Of a stretch of 53,747 nucleotides of DNA, positions 7,941 through 16,265 are shown in pieces. Below the pieces are notes generated by a model, which worked only from the letters and a program-made list of their open reading frames with translations, did not search any database and was not told where the DNA came from. The DNA is from Pseudomonadota bacterium (lineage in GTDB: Bacteria > Cyanobacteriota > Vampirovibrionia > Obscuribacterales > Obscuribacteraceae). Each line of letters opens with the position of its first letter. Position 1 is the first letter of the stretch. The translations under genes and the position numbers were made by a program. The stretch covers positions 1 to 53,747 of the forward strand of contig JAJPJO010000386.1 in the NCBI GenBank assembly GCA_021324135.1, read 5' to 3'.

Positions 7941-9407
7941 GTGACATCGCAAAATCAAGACCGAGCTGATGCGCACACCGCCGAGCCCGGTGCCATCAAT
8001 GCCGGGCCGCCGTCTGGCGGTGAACTTGGATTGAATGGCGACGACAGCAAGACCCTGGTCGATGTAGACAGTCCCTTAGCCAAAGAGCCGGTCGGCTGGG
8101 CATCTATCTGGCGTAACCCGCAATTCATGTCCTTATGGATTGCGCAAATATTCTCGCAACTATCCGATCGGGCCGTCTTCGTTTTATTCGTAGCGGTATT
8201 GACCAGCCACTCGAAAATTGCCGGTCATGTCGTGGGCGCCGCCCAGATGACCAGCTTGCTGTATGTCGCCTTCACGATACCGGCTGTGATTCTGTCTCCT
8301 CTGGCAGGCGTCTATGTGGACCGCTGGTCCAACAGAGCGGTTCTGGTTTGCTCGAACCTGGCTCGCTCAGCCTTTGTGGCCATGATCGCCCTGCCGATCA
8401 TCAAAACATCACCGGTGGCGGCATTGACTCTGGCGTTTTTAATTTCGATCGGCAGCCAGTTCTTCGCACCGGCTGAGGCAGCCGCCATTCCACGCCTGGT
8501 GAAAAAGAAAGATTTGCTTTGTGCTAATTCATTGTTTTTCACCACCATGATGGTGGCACTGGGATTTGGTTTTGCCATCGGCGATCCAATCATCCAGCTC
8601 AGCGGTTTGGGCAGGGTGCCCTTTGTCGTCGCCGGCGGATTTTTCATCGCCGCTTTGCTGCTGCTGGTGGTGCCGGACAGCAAGCCTGTAAAGGGCGAAC
8701 GCGAGCCGTGGTGGGAAGAGTTACGCTTCGGCTTGGCATACATTGCCACCAGCCGCACCGTCTTTAGAGCCATTTTCAAAATCACCATTTTATTCAGCAC
8801 GATTATCACGCTCAATATCATTGCCGTCGGTCTGGCGCAGCAGGTGCTGGATTTGCAACCTCATCAGTTCGGCTATGTCGTCGCTGCTGCCGGATTGGGC
8901 ATGGGTATAGGCAACCTCTTCGTCGCCCAATTCGGTGCCGGCGTAAAGCCGCCAATTCTTGCTTTTCGCGGTTTCATCGCCCTTGGATCATTCATGACCA
9001 TGCTCGGCTGCCTTGGCTTCATCAAGATTCTCGGCCCGTCATACCTGGGCTTGGCGCCCTTCTCTTTCTCGGGCGGCATGCTTGTAATCCCTCTGGCAGT
9101 GGCTGCCTGCCTTGGATTTTCATGCGCCATGGTGGCCGTCCCCACCTATGCCGCTCTGCAAGCGGCTGTACCCGAGGCGCTGCGCGGCAAAGTTTTCGGT
9201 GCCCAGAACACGGCCATGTCGTTTGCCTCGACCATTCCCGTCATCCTTGTAGGGGTGGCCGCCGACAACCTCCCGGGAGGAGTATCAACTACGTTGCTGA
9301 TTATCGGCTTGCCGACGGTAATTGCCGGTTTGCACTTTCTCAATGAGGAAATCAAGCACGATCGTCGAGAACTCGAGGCTGCCAATGACGTAGATCGAAC
9401 AGATTGA
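7941..9407 (+). CDS. MFS transporter
   Basis: 488 aa major facilitator superfamily permease. A hydrophilic N-terminus of about 55 residues precedes about 12 hydrophobic helices. SPLAGVYVDRWSNRAVLV is the conserved loop 2-3 motif (DRxxRR-like), and EALRGKVFGAQNTAMSFAS resembles the equivalent loop in the C-terminal half. It looks like the MFS_3/enterobactin-exporter type of drug or metabolite effluxer. The start is a GTG at 7941; no better ATG lies upstream in frame. Substrate unknown. It follows lpxA by 67 bp and may be in the same transcript. Confidence 0.85.
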   Translation: MTSQNQDRADAHTAEPGAINAGPPSGGELGLNGDDSKTLVDVDSPLAKEPVGWASIWRNPQFMSLWIAQIFSQLSDRAVFVLFVAVLTSHSKIAGHVVGAAQMTSLLYVAFTIPAVILSPLAGVYVDRWSNRAVLVCSNLARSAFVAMIALPIIKTSPVAALTLAFLISIGSQFFAPAEAAAIPRLVKKKDLLCANSLFFTTMMVALGFGFAIGDPIIQLSGLGRVPFVVAGGFFIAALLLLVVPDSKPVKGEREPWWEELRFGLAYIATSRTVFRAIFKITILFSTIITLNIIAVGLAQQVLDLQPHQFGYVVAAAGLGMGIGNLFVAQFGAGVKPPILAFRGFIALGSFMTMLGCLGFIKILGPSYLGLAPFSFSGGMLVIPLAVAACLGFSCAMVAVPTYAALQAAVPEALRGKVFGAQNTAMSFASTIPVILVGVAADNLPGGVSTTLLIIGLPTVIAGLHFLNEEIKHDRRELEAANDVDRTD

Positions 9408-9475
9408 GTTAACTGCGCCTAATATGATCGCAAAAAGGCGTTTTGAGCCCAGAAACTGCTTAAATAGATGAAATC

Positions 9476-9525
9476 TCCGGCTTCTTTTGTAGTCTTGTTC
9501 CTATAAACTTATATTAGAAGGAACA
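9476..9525 (+). promoter_or_regulatory. Possible promoter with overlapping inverted repeat before GT2 gene
   Basis: A TTGTAG element, 17-bp spacer and TATATT resemble -35/-10 boxes about 35 bp before the glycosyltransferase gene. A perfect 7-bp inverted repeat, tgttcct (9496-9502) and aggaaca (9519-9525), flanks the -10 region and could be an operator. Match to consensus is moderate in the -35 box, so this is tentative. Confidence 0.35.
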
Positions 9526-9547
9526 GTGCCGGAAGTTCAAACAGAAT

Positions 9548-10984
9548 ATGCGCAACCGAATAATTCTCATCGGCTTAGCTGTGGCAATCTGGGCCGGGTT
9601 AAAAGCAATCGATGACCTGGTGACCGGGCCTGAGCTTTTGATCATGCTGGGGATTCTGCTCGTCATTGTCATTACCCACAGTGCCTGGCTTTTCTGTGCT
9701 CAAGATGAGTGGCAGAGGAAGGCGCGCAAATATGTTCGTCACAAACTCTCGCGGCGCGCCAGGCCCCTCTTGCAGAAGGGCAAGATCGGCAAATTTCTGG
9801 CCGGACGCAAGCCTTTGCAATTTTTCGCCTTCAGGCGCTCGCCCGGGCGGCTGCCGGCTATCGTCAATCAGGATGCGGAATGGCGTCCCTGGGTGGATAT
9901 TTTTATTGCCGCCAAAAACGAATCGCGAGTGATTGGCACTACGGTCGAGAACATGTTCAAACTCGACTACGATCGCTTCTACCTCTGGGTAATTGACGAT
10001 TGCTCCACTGATGAGATGCCGCAGGTCCTGGCCGATTTGATGAAGAGGTACCCGCGCCTGCGAGTGGTGACAAGACTGCCCGGCTCCTATCCAGGGAAGT
10101 CGGCAGCCCTCAATGACGCTCTGCCCCTTTCAAAGGGCGAGGTGGTAGCCGTTTTCGATGCCGATGCCTATGTCGCGCCTGATTGGCTCAACAAGATGCT
10201 GCCTGTCCTGCAAGCGGATCATGTCGGAGCAGTGCAGGCGCAGAAGCGAATATTCGAGCGCCAAACCGAGTGGTTGCCTCGCTTTCAGGATTCAGAATAT
10301 GCAATCGATACATATTTTCAGGTAGGTCGTGACCTCATAGGTGGTGCAGTCGAATTGCGCGGCAACGGACAATTGATCAAGCGCAGCGCTCTAATTGATG
10401 TAAACGGCTGGAATAACAAAGCGATCACCGACGATCTCGATTTGAGCATGCGCCTGCTGGTAAGCAACTGGGATATTCGTTTGTGTCCTGATGCCGTCGT
10501 CTGGGAAGAAGGCGTCACCACCCTCAAAGCACTCATGCGCCAGCGGCGGCGTTGGGCTGAGGGGAGCATTCGCCGCTATCTCGACTACATCTTTCCGCTT
10601 AATTCGCCAACCCGTCTTTCGCTTGTCGAACGCTTAGATTGTCTGGCATTCACGGTTTATTTTCTGGTACCAGCGGTGGTGTTCCTCGAGTTCACATCCG
10701 AGATGCTGCAGTTGCTGTCAGGCACGCCTACTAACGGGAGTTTCCTGGCTCTGGGGTATTTTGCGGTTCTCTGGGTGAGCCAGGTGAACATGTTTATCTC
10801 GGTGCGGTTGTATCGTGATATGCCGCTCGCCAAAGCCTTTATTCACAGCATCCTTGTCACCGCCTACGTGTACGGGCACTGGGTGCCCTGCATAATTCTC
10901 TCGTTTTCCCAAATTCTCTTCGGGAAGCAAGTATCGACATGGCATCGCACCGAGCATGTCGGGCATACGCCGTCGAATGTTTGA
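9548..10984 (+). CDS. Membrane processive glycosyltransferase, family 2
   Basis: 478 aa inverting GT2 enzyme of the cellulose/chitin/poly-GlcNAc synthase type. Hydrophobic segments at about residues 5-50 precede the catalytic domain. The four processive-enzyme signatures are visible: DDCSTDE (near 150), DADAY (near 205), TDDLD (near 298, the TED-like base) and QRRRW (near 333, QxxRW). About four C-terminal membrane segments follow. Likely polymerises and exports a surface polysaccharide from UDP-sugars; the sugar cannot be told. No PilZ domain is evident and no accessory bcs or pga gene is adjacent. Confidence 0.85.
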   Translation: MRNRIILIGLAVAIWAGLKAIDDLVTGPELLIMLGILLVIVITHSAWLFCAQDEWQRKARKYVRHKLSRRARPLLQKGKIGKFLAGRKPLQFFAFRRSPGRLPAIVNQDAEWRPWVDIFIAAKNESRVIGTTVENMFKLDYDRFYLWVIDDCSTDEMPQVLADLMKRYPRLRVVTRLPGSYPGKSAALNDALPLSKGEVVAVFDADAYVAPDWLNKMLPVLQADHVGAVQAQKRIFERQTEWLPRFQDSEYAIDTYFQVGRDLIGGAVELRGNGQLIKRSALIDVNGWNNKAITDDLDLSMRLLVSNWDIRLCPDAVVWEEGVTTLKALMRQRRRWAEGSIRRYLDYIFPLNSPTRLSLVERLDCLAFTVYFLVPAVVFLEFTSEMLQLLSGTPTNGSFLALGYFAVLWVSQVNMFISVRLYRDMPLAKAFIHSILVTAYVYGHWVPCIILSFSQILFGKQVSTWHRTEHVGHTPSNV

Positions 10985-11404
10985 TCGGATCTGCTCCTTG
11001 GAGTGGCCGACAATGTTTGGCGAAAGCTGTGAAGCTACAGATAAAATTTTGAATAAAAAAAGTTTTCAAAGTTGCCTTTTCCGCTGATTGACAACGTCTT
11101 GTTAGAACTTGGCATCACCGGTGGAGGCATTCGGTTGAATGGCGACTGCTATATCATGACAGCTGATGCATGTCTTTAAGGGGCGTGGCAGATATACCAC
11201 TTGATAAGTGTGCCGGAATCAAACAAACTTTTTACAAGATAATCGATCGCCGTAAAGCCAGAAATCATGAGGCTTCCAATATATGGTTCGCAAAAATCGG
11301 TTAAGTGAATATGGACCTATAGAAGAAAATGGGTACAATTGGTGTGGTCTCGGGCCAGATGGTCCTAGTTGGTCAATCCTTACTAAAAGTAGATGGAGAA
11401 CTGC
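10985..11404. other. 420-bp intergenic region before exported-paralog cluster
   Basis: No gene supported. AT-rich at its start, with a small tttgaa/ttcaaa inverted repeat near 11050-11070. A TACAAT hexamer about 75 bp before the first start could be a -10 box but has no good -35 partner. The leader before the first paralog (ccttactaaaagtagatgg) is partly repeated before the second (tcttactaaaaagactcg), suggesting duplication included upstream DNA. Confidence 0.4.
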
Positions 11405-11794
11405 ATGCTCAAGAAGATTGCCTTTCCTTTGTTAGTCGCTGCCACATTGGTTGGCACCATGGCGACTCCCTCTCATGCTGAAGACAGCACCTTCGCGACG
11501 ATCTGCTTCTTCCCGGTACGAGTTCTCGGTTGCGGGGTTGGAACGGTTGTTGGCGTACCCCTGGGTATGGTCAAAGACGGAAACCGTGGCGCTATCAAAG
11601 CGACCAAGTGGGTTGCTGAGAAACTCGGCGACGAAAACGGCTTCTATCATCAAGTTGCCGGCGGCATCCTCGGCGGTCCTTTCGGACTGGTTGGCGGCGC
11701 AGCCTATGGTAGCTTCGATGGTGGCTGGCACGGAATGAAGACCGGCTTCGAGCAGCCCTTCAGCAAAGAAGCTTTCACATTCAAAGACGAATAG
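11405..11794 (+). CDS. Small exported glycine-rich protein, paralog 1
   Basis: About 129 aa, of unrecognised function. The start at 11405 is preferred because GGAGA lies 6 nt upstream; another ATG at 11393 would place it inside the coding region. Signal peptide MLKKIAFPLLVAATLVGTMA with cleavage near SHA. The mature protein has a small-residue hydrophobic core (AGGILGGPFGLVGGAAYG, glycine-zipper-like) and ends in HGMKTGFEQPFSKEAF. It shares this plan with the next three genes: a P-x-R start, GDExG, GGPxGLVxG and a final HG-x-KxGWxKPFS motif. Possibly associates with membranes through the glycine-zipper helices; this is inference. Confidence 0.8.
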   Translation: MLKKIAFPLLVAATLVGTMATPSHAEDSTFATICFFPVRVLGCGVGTVVGVPLGMVKDGNRGAIKATKWVAEKLGDENGFYHQVAGGILGGPFGLVGGAAYGSFDGGWHGMKTGFEQPFSKEAFTFKDE

Positions 11795-11904
11795 TCTGAG
11801 CATCCGAACTCTTACTAAAAAGACTCGAGTCTCAGTTCGTAAGGGTCAAAACTGGAATAGTTAGAACTGGTATCACTGCCATTCTAAAGACATATGGAGA
11901 TAGT

Positions 11905-12288
11905 ATGAAAAAGAAGCTACTTGCATTAGTTGCAGCTGGCGCCATGGCAATCTCAACATCGGCTCCAGTATTCGCCGATGACAGCACGCCGCTTGGCGCT
12001 GTAGGCAGCCTTCTGGGCGCTACCTCGGCTGTAATCGTCGATGTTCCCGAGGGCATCATTTACCATTCTCTCTGGAACTGCCCGCTGAAAACCACTCGTT
12101 ACCTTGCTGAGGCCTTCGGCGATCCGCATGGTCTCGGGCAAAATCTCGCGGGTGCAATCCTCGGTATCCCGACAGGATTCCTGTGGGGCATTCCTTACGG
12201 CGCCATCCATGGCATGCAGCACGGCATGAAGACTGGCTGGGACAAGCCGTTCAGCACTGAATCTTATATTGTGACCGAAGAAAAATAG
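11905..12288 (+). CDS. Small exported glycine-rich protein, paralog 2
   Basis: 127 aa, function unknown. GGAGA lies 5 nt before the ATG. Signal peptide MKKKLLALVAAGAMAISTSA, cleavage near VFA. Shares with paralog 1 a central Gly-rich segment (LAGAILGIPTGFLWGIPYG) and the C-terminal MQHGMKTGWDKPFSTESY motif. The 110-bp gap from paralog 1 holds a perfect 12-bp palindrome (agactcgagtct, 11821-11832). Likely co-transcribed with its neighbours up to the terminator at 13299. Confidence 0.8.
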   Translation: MKKKLLALVAAGAMAISTSAPVFADDSTPLGAVGSLLGATSAVIVDVPEGIIYHSLWNCPLKTTRYLAEAFGDPHGLGQNLAGAILGIPTGFLWGIPYGAIHGMQHGMKTGWDKPFSTESYIVTEEK

Positions 12289-12339
12289 ATGTTGCGAAGA
12301 AGCCAAGCTTCCAACGTCGTTCTGGAGAGTGGGGGAAAA

Positions 12340-12744
12340 ATGAGAAAGAAAACTCTAGGTCGATTCGCGCTTGCAGCCGTGCTTTTTGCGTCGGCTACAG
12401 GCCCGGCTCTGGCTCTTGATTATGAAGCCAAGCCGATTATGTGGTGTATCCAGGCTCCGTTCCGCACCGTTGGTGCAGTGACCGGTGCCGCTATCTGTGG
12501 TGGCATTTCCGGCCCCATCGATGATGGTTACCACTGGTTCCTAAAAGGCACTCAACACGTCGCCGGCAAGTTCGGTGATGAAGAGGGCGCCGGTCAAATC
12601 GCTGCTGCAGTTCCGATCGGCGGTTCAGTCGGTCTGGTGCTTGGTAGCGCCCATGGTGTCTATCGTGGATTCTTCCACGGTTGGAAGAAAGGCTGGGAGA
12701 AACCGTTCAGCCGCTGGTCTTACATAACAATGGAAGAGAGATAA
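12340..12744 (+). CDS. Small exported glycine-rich protein, paralog 3
   Basis: 134 aa from the ATG at 12340, chosen because GGGGG lies just upstream and the protein then begins directly with a signal peptide (MRKKTLGRFALAAVLFASAT, cleavage near ALA). An in-frame ATG at 12289 adds 17 residues that do not fit a signal. Gly/Ala-rich centre, then FHGWKKGWEKPFSRWSYITM, the same closing motif as paralogs 1 and 2. Function unknown. Confidence 0.78.
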   Translation: MRKKTLGRFALAAVLFASATGPALALDYEAKPIMWCIQAPFRTVGAVTGAAICGGISGPIDDGYHWFLKGTQHVAGKFGDEEGAGQIAAAVPIGGSVGLVLGSAHGVYRGFFHGWKKGWEKPFSRWSYITMEER

Positions 12745-12774
12745 GCGGTGTACGGGAAGGTTTTAACAAGAAAG

Positions 12775-13236
12775 ATGGTGATGAGAATGCGTAAAAAAGC
12801 AGTGTTAATGTTGCTGGCAGTTGCGGGTCTCACCATGGGTATGGCTTCTCCAAGCTTTGCGTACCCCGAAAGACCCGAGTCGGCTCGTGTGTATTATGAG
12901 TTGTGGTACTTCCCAGTGCGTTTGGTAAGCATGGGTGTCACCACTCTCTGGGATGTTCCTACGGCCACCTTCCAGGATGCCGTTAAGGGAACAATCGGCG
13001 GCACCAAAATGGTGGCGCGTAACCTCGGCAAAGAAGACGGCGCCTACGAGCGAGTCGCCGGCGCTCTTGTCGGTGGTCCTGTCGGATTGGTCGCCGGCGG
13101 AACCTATGGAGTTCTCCATGGATTCGGCTATGGTATGTGGCACGGCTTTGTTGGATATCCGAGCCCCCACAGCGGCAGCCACAGCATGATCTTCCAGGGC
13201 AAAGGATTTGTTGTTCCTTACGACGACAATTACTAA
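12775..13236 (+). CDS. Small exported glycine-rich protein, paralog 4 (divergent C-terminus)
   Basis: About 153 aa. Several close starts exist: GTG 12748 and ATG 12775, 12781 and 12787. None has a strong ribosome site; AAGAAAG before 12775 is the best placed. Signal peptide around AVLMLLAVAGLTMGMA, cleavage near SFA. Shares YFPVRL, a GGTKMVARNLGKEDGAYERV segment and GALVGGPVGLVAGGTYG with the other three. It has lost the KPFS ending, which is replaced by a Ser/His/Gly-rich tail (GYPSPHSGSHS). It is the last gene before a strong terminator. Function unknown. Confidence 0.75.
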   Translation: MVMRMRKKAVLMLLAVAGLTMGMASPSFAYPERPESARVYYELWYFPVRLVSMGVTTLWDVPTATFQDAVKGTIGGTKMVARNLGKEDGAYERVAGALVGGPVGLVAGGTYGVLHGFGYGMWHGFVGYPSPHSGSHSMIFQGKGFVVPYDDNY

Positions 13237-13298
13237 AACTGGTGAGATTGGCTTCGGCTCCTGAAGACAATCCGACCTAGAGACAAACTTGGCTTGAT

Positions 13299-13334
13299 GG
13301 ACAGGCGACAGCAATGCTGTTGCTTGTCCTTTTG
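13299..13334 (+). terminator. Strong intrinsic terminator after the four-paralog cluster
   Basis: A 14-bp stem (13299-13312 paired with 13316-13329, two G-U wobbles) with a 3-nt aat loop, followed by tttt. It is 63 bp after the last paralog's stop and marks the end of that transcription unit. Confidence 0.8.
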
Positions 13335-13483
13335 CTCAGTTGATCGTTCTTTGACTGATCTGATTTAATCGAATTGGGTGCTGCTACCTGGAATTTTTGC
13401 GACAGGGCGCCGCAGCGCTTAGCAATGCGGTAATAGAGGCATACTAGTACTGAGGGCTGGGCTTGTGCCAGGGAAACACGTGT

Positions 13484-14779
13484 ATGGAGATTGCTAGAGA
13501 CAGAAGGGGCGGGGCGAAACGAATTGGCGAGATTTTAGTGTCTGCCGGTGTTTTGAAATCAGAAGTGCTGGCAGAAGCACTGCATATCGCCAAAAAATCA
13601 AGCACGCCGGTCGGCCGCGTCTTGCTGACGATCGGCGCATTGCAGGAACGTGATCTGCTTGCTGCCATCGAAGTGCAGGCGCTTATGCGCGACGGCTTGA
13701 TATCGGCCGAGTTCGGCGCCCGGGCGCTCAATGCTTGCGTTAAGGCGAAAATACCACTTGATGAGGCGTTTCGAAGGCTGGGGTATAAACCGCCGGAAGA
13801 TCGAGACATCGTCTCGACCGGCGAGCTGGGCGAAATGCTGATCAATGCCGGGATCGTTACCCGTGCCGTTCTGGACGATTGCATCAGGCAAAGCGAGGAC
13901 AACAATCTGCCGCTCGGGCGTTGCCTGGTTTTAGCCCGTGCCGTTTCCCAGAACCTTCTCACATCAGCTCTGACAGCTCAAGTTCTCGTCCGAGACGGCA
14001 AAATTACCTTCGATCAGGCCGTCAACGGTCTGCAAGCCGCCCACAAGAAGCAACAGACGATCGAGCGATCCCTCTCGGAGTCCGGGGCATACAGGATCCA
14101 GGAGGAAAGCGCCAAACTGAAAGTCGGCGATCTCCTGAGTCAAGCGGGCATCATCTCAGAAAGCGATAAAATCTCGGCGATTGAAAAAGGGTTGAACCAG
14201 GGCCAACCAGTCGGTCAGATACTCGTGGCTCTTGGTGTGATATCACCCACGACGCTCGATGAGGCATTGAAGCTGCAGAGAATGGTGCACGAGAATCAAA
14301 TAAACCAGGTGAAGGCTGTTGAATTGCTCAGACAAGCTCATACTCGAGGCATTGCCGTCGAAGACGTCATGGAGGAAAAGGCGCATTCTCAGCAAGAAAT
14401 CGACAGCGTTAATCGTATCTGGTATTTGATTTTCAAAACAGATATTTTGCCGGCACCGGAGATGCAACGCGTGGAAACGCTGGCGCGCGATTTGAAGATG
14501 TCGATTGGCGAGGTGATCCTGTCGAAAGATCTGATCAAGCCGAAGATCCTGGAAGCTTGCACTCATGCTAAAAAGCTCATCGATGATAAATTCGTTACTG
14601 AGGCTCATGCCGTCAAAATCCTCAATCATTGCAATAAGTCCGGCTCGTCATTCAACGAAGCATTGAAACTCATCCCGCCCGATTTGTCGTCCGAGGAGCA
14701 CGACGAACCCGATGCGCATGAAGAAGAGGATAAAAAGGGATTCATGGCCGGCATCTTTGGTATATTCAAGCGAAAATAG
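13484..14779 (+). CDS. Four-module MshEN-like (GspE/PilB N-terminal domain) protein
   Basis: 431 aa from the ATG at 13484; a GTG at 13463 is also possible. Built from four modules of about 105 residues, each with two MshEN-type half-motifs and a helical linker: KRIGEILVSAGVLKSEVL with TPVGRVLLTIGALQERDL; TGELGEMLINAGIVTRAVL with LPLGRCLVLARAV; LKVGDLLSQAGIISESDK with QPVGQILVALGVI; and a weaker fourth pair ending MSIGEVILSKDLI. In PilB, GspE and MshE such domains bind c-di-GMP or contact the secretion platform. There is no ATPase domain here. The C-terminal tail is acidic and then basic (FMAGIFGIFKRK). A second four-module copy lies at 34618 and a single-module one at 49758. Ligand binding is inference; the Arg of RLG and the closing Gln are kept only in some repeats. 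Confidence 0.8.
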   Translation: MEIARDRRGGAKRIGEILVSAGVLKSEVLAEALHIAKKSSTPVGRVLLTIGALQERDLLAAIEVQALMRDGLISAEFGARALNACVKAKIPLDEAFRRLGYKPPEDRDIVSTGELGEMLINAGIVTRAVLDDCIRQSEDNNLPLGRCLVLARAVSQNLLTSALTAQVLVRDGKITFDQAVNGLQAAHKKQQTIERSLSESGAYRIQEESAKLKVGDLLSQAGIISESDKISAIEKGLNQGQPVGQILVALGVISPTTLDEALKLQRMVHENQINQVKAVELLRQAHTRGIAVEDVMEEKAHSQQEIDSVNRIWYLIFKTDILPAPEMQRVETLARDLKMSIGEVILSKDLIKPKILEACTHAKKLIDDKFVTEAHAVKILNHCNKSGSSFNEALKLIPPDLSSEEHDEPDAHEEEDKKGFMAGIFGIFKRK

Positions 14780-14831
14780 ATTGTGGCGCTAAGCACTGCA
14801 TTCGCAACTCAATACCAGAAGAAACGCCTGC

Positions 14832-16259
14832 ATGACTGAATCAGCTAAATTCTCCATTGAAGATATCGTCAAACATACGCACGGACGAATCGTATCGACG
14901 CCTGCACAGCCGGATCCGGCCCGCAATTGCAATGATGCGGCAGAAATCACTACCGATAGTCGCAGTATCGCGCATGGTGCAATATATTTGCCGCTCAAAG
15001 GCGAGCGCTTCGATGGTCATGATTTTGTCGTCGATGCCATCAAAGCTGGTGCGAAAGCCGCAATTGTAAATTCCTCTAGAGTCGATGAGCTTTGCTCGGC
15101 TGTTCATAGCCGCTGCGGATCAGAGCAGGGAAAAACGCCAATGCTCATTGCCGTAGACGACACGTTGCAGGCTTATCATGATTTGGCAAGAGCCTGGCGG
15201 CAAAGAGTCGATCCGTTCGTGGTCGCTGTCACGGGATCGTCGGGGAAAACCACAACCAAAGAGATGTGCGCCAGTGTTTTCAGCAAAGCCAGGCGGACAC
15301 ACAAATCTCAAAAGAATGAGAATAATGAGTTCGGTGTTCCCAAGACAATCTTATCGATGCCTGCCGATGCCGAGATTCTGGTTTGCGAGTTGGCCATGCG
15401 GGGCCTGAATCAGATCGATCAATTGGCCGCTACGTGCAGTCCCGATGTCGGCATAATTACCTGCGCAGGCACTGCTCATATCGAGCTTCTCGGCAGCCGT
15501 GAAAATATAGCCAGGGCAAAGTGCGAACTGCTCAAACACATAGTTGCCGGCGGCACTGCCGTGCTTGGGTCTCCAACCGAGATGTTGCTTAGCGAAGCAT
15601 TCAAGGTATTCAGCGGCAAATTGCGGGCATTCGATTCCGAGGACGTCGTCGAGTTGCAGGTCACCGCATCTGGTACCAGGTTCCGCGTGCACAGCCTTGA
15701 TGCCGAGTTTTTTGTCAACTCTCACGGCATCTATCACATACAGGACGCATGGTGTGCAGTCATGGCCGGCGTCGAAGCCGGCTTGAGCCACGAACAAATC
15801 TCCCTTGGTCTTGCTACCTACACTCAGGTAAAAGGACGCGGCAATATTTTGATTACGCATCACGGCGCAGTGCTGGTCGATGAATCATACAATGCCAATC
15901 CCGACTCGGTGCGCTGCGCCGTTGAGGGCGTAGTGGACGATCGCGCCTTTCCCCAAAAGCGCAAGATCGTCGTTTTAGGTGAAATGGCCGAGCTTGGTCC
16001 TACCTCCGAGACCCTTCATCACGAGGTCGGCATCTGGATCAAGGACAAGCCGATTTCGCTTCTGGTGACGGTAGGCGAAAAGGCTGCCGTGATCGGGGAG
16101 GCGGCAAAGGGATCCGGCATCGATGTGCGCATCTGCCGCGATATTCCCGAGGCAGCCAACCTGGTTAAACAGCAGCTTAACGACAACGCCTGCGTCATGG
16201 TAAAGGGCTCCAACTGCGCCCGACTGTATGATCTGGTCGATCTGCTGGTTGAGGGATGA
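14832..16259 (+). CDS. murF: UDP-MurNAc-tripeptide:D-Ala-D-Ala ligase MurF
   Basis: ATP-dependent cytoplasmic ligase adding D-Ala-D-Ala to the peptidoglycan precursor. 475 aa, normal for MurF. The N-terminal UDP-binding domain includes TTDSRSIAHGAIYLPLKGERFDG-like family sequence. The P-loop VTGSSGKTTTKEM is near residues 131-145, then KNENNEFGVPKTIL. The C-terminal domain contains DESYNANPDSV and VLGEMAELG. It is isolated from other mur genes and sits 52 bp after the MshEN-like gene. It ends with TGA, which shows that TGA is a normal stop in this genome. Confidence 0.95.
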   Translation: MTESAKFSIEDIVKHTHGRIVSTPAQPDPARNCNDAAEITTDSRSIAHGAIYLPLKGERFDGHDFVVDAIKAGAKAAIVNSSRVDELCSAVHSRCGSEQGKTPMLIAVDDTLQAYHDLARAWRQRVDPFVVAVTGSSGKTTTKEMCASVFSKARRTHKSQKNENNEFGVPKTILSMPADAEILVCELAMRGLNQIDQLAATCSPDVGIITCAGTAHIELLGSRENIARAKCELLKHIVAGGTAVLGSPTEMLLSEAFKVFSGKLRAFDSEDVVELQVTASGTRFRVHSLDAEFFVNSHGIYHIQDAWCAVMAGVEAGLSHEQISLGLATYTQVKGRGNILITHHGAVLVDESYNANPDSVRCAVEGVVDDRAFPQKRKIVVLGEMAELGPTSETLHHEVGIWIKDKPISLLVTVGEKAAVIGEAAKGSGIDVRICRDIPEAANLVKQQLNDNACVMVKGSNCARLYDLVDLLVEG

Positions 16260-16265
16260 GATCGC

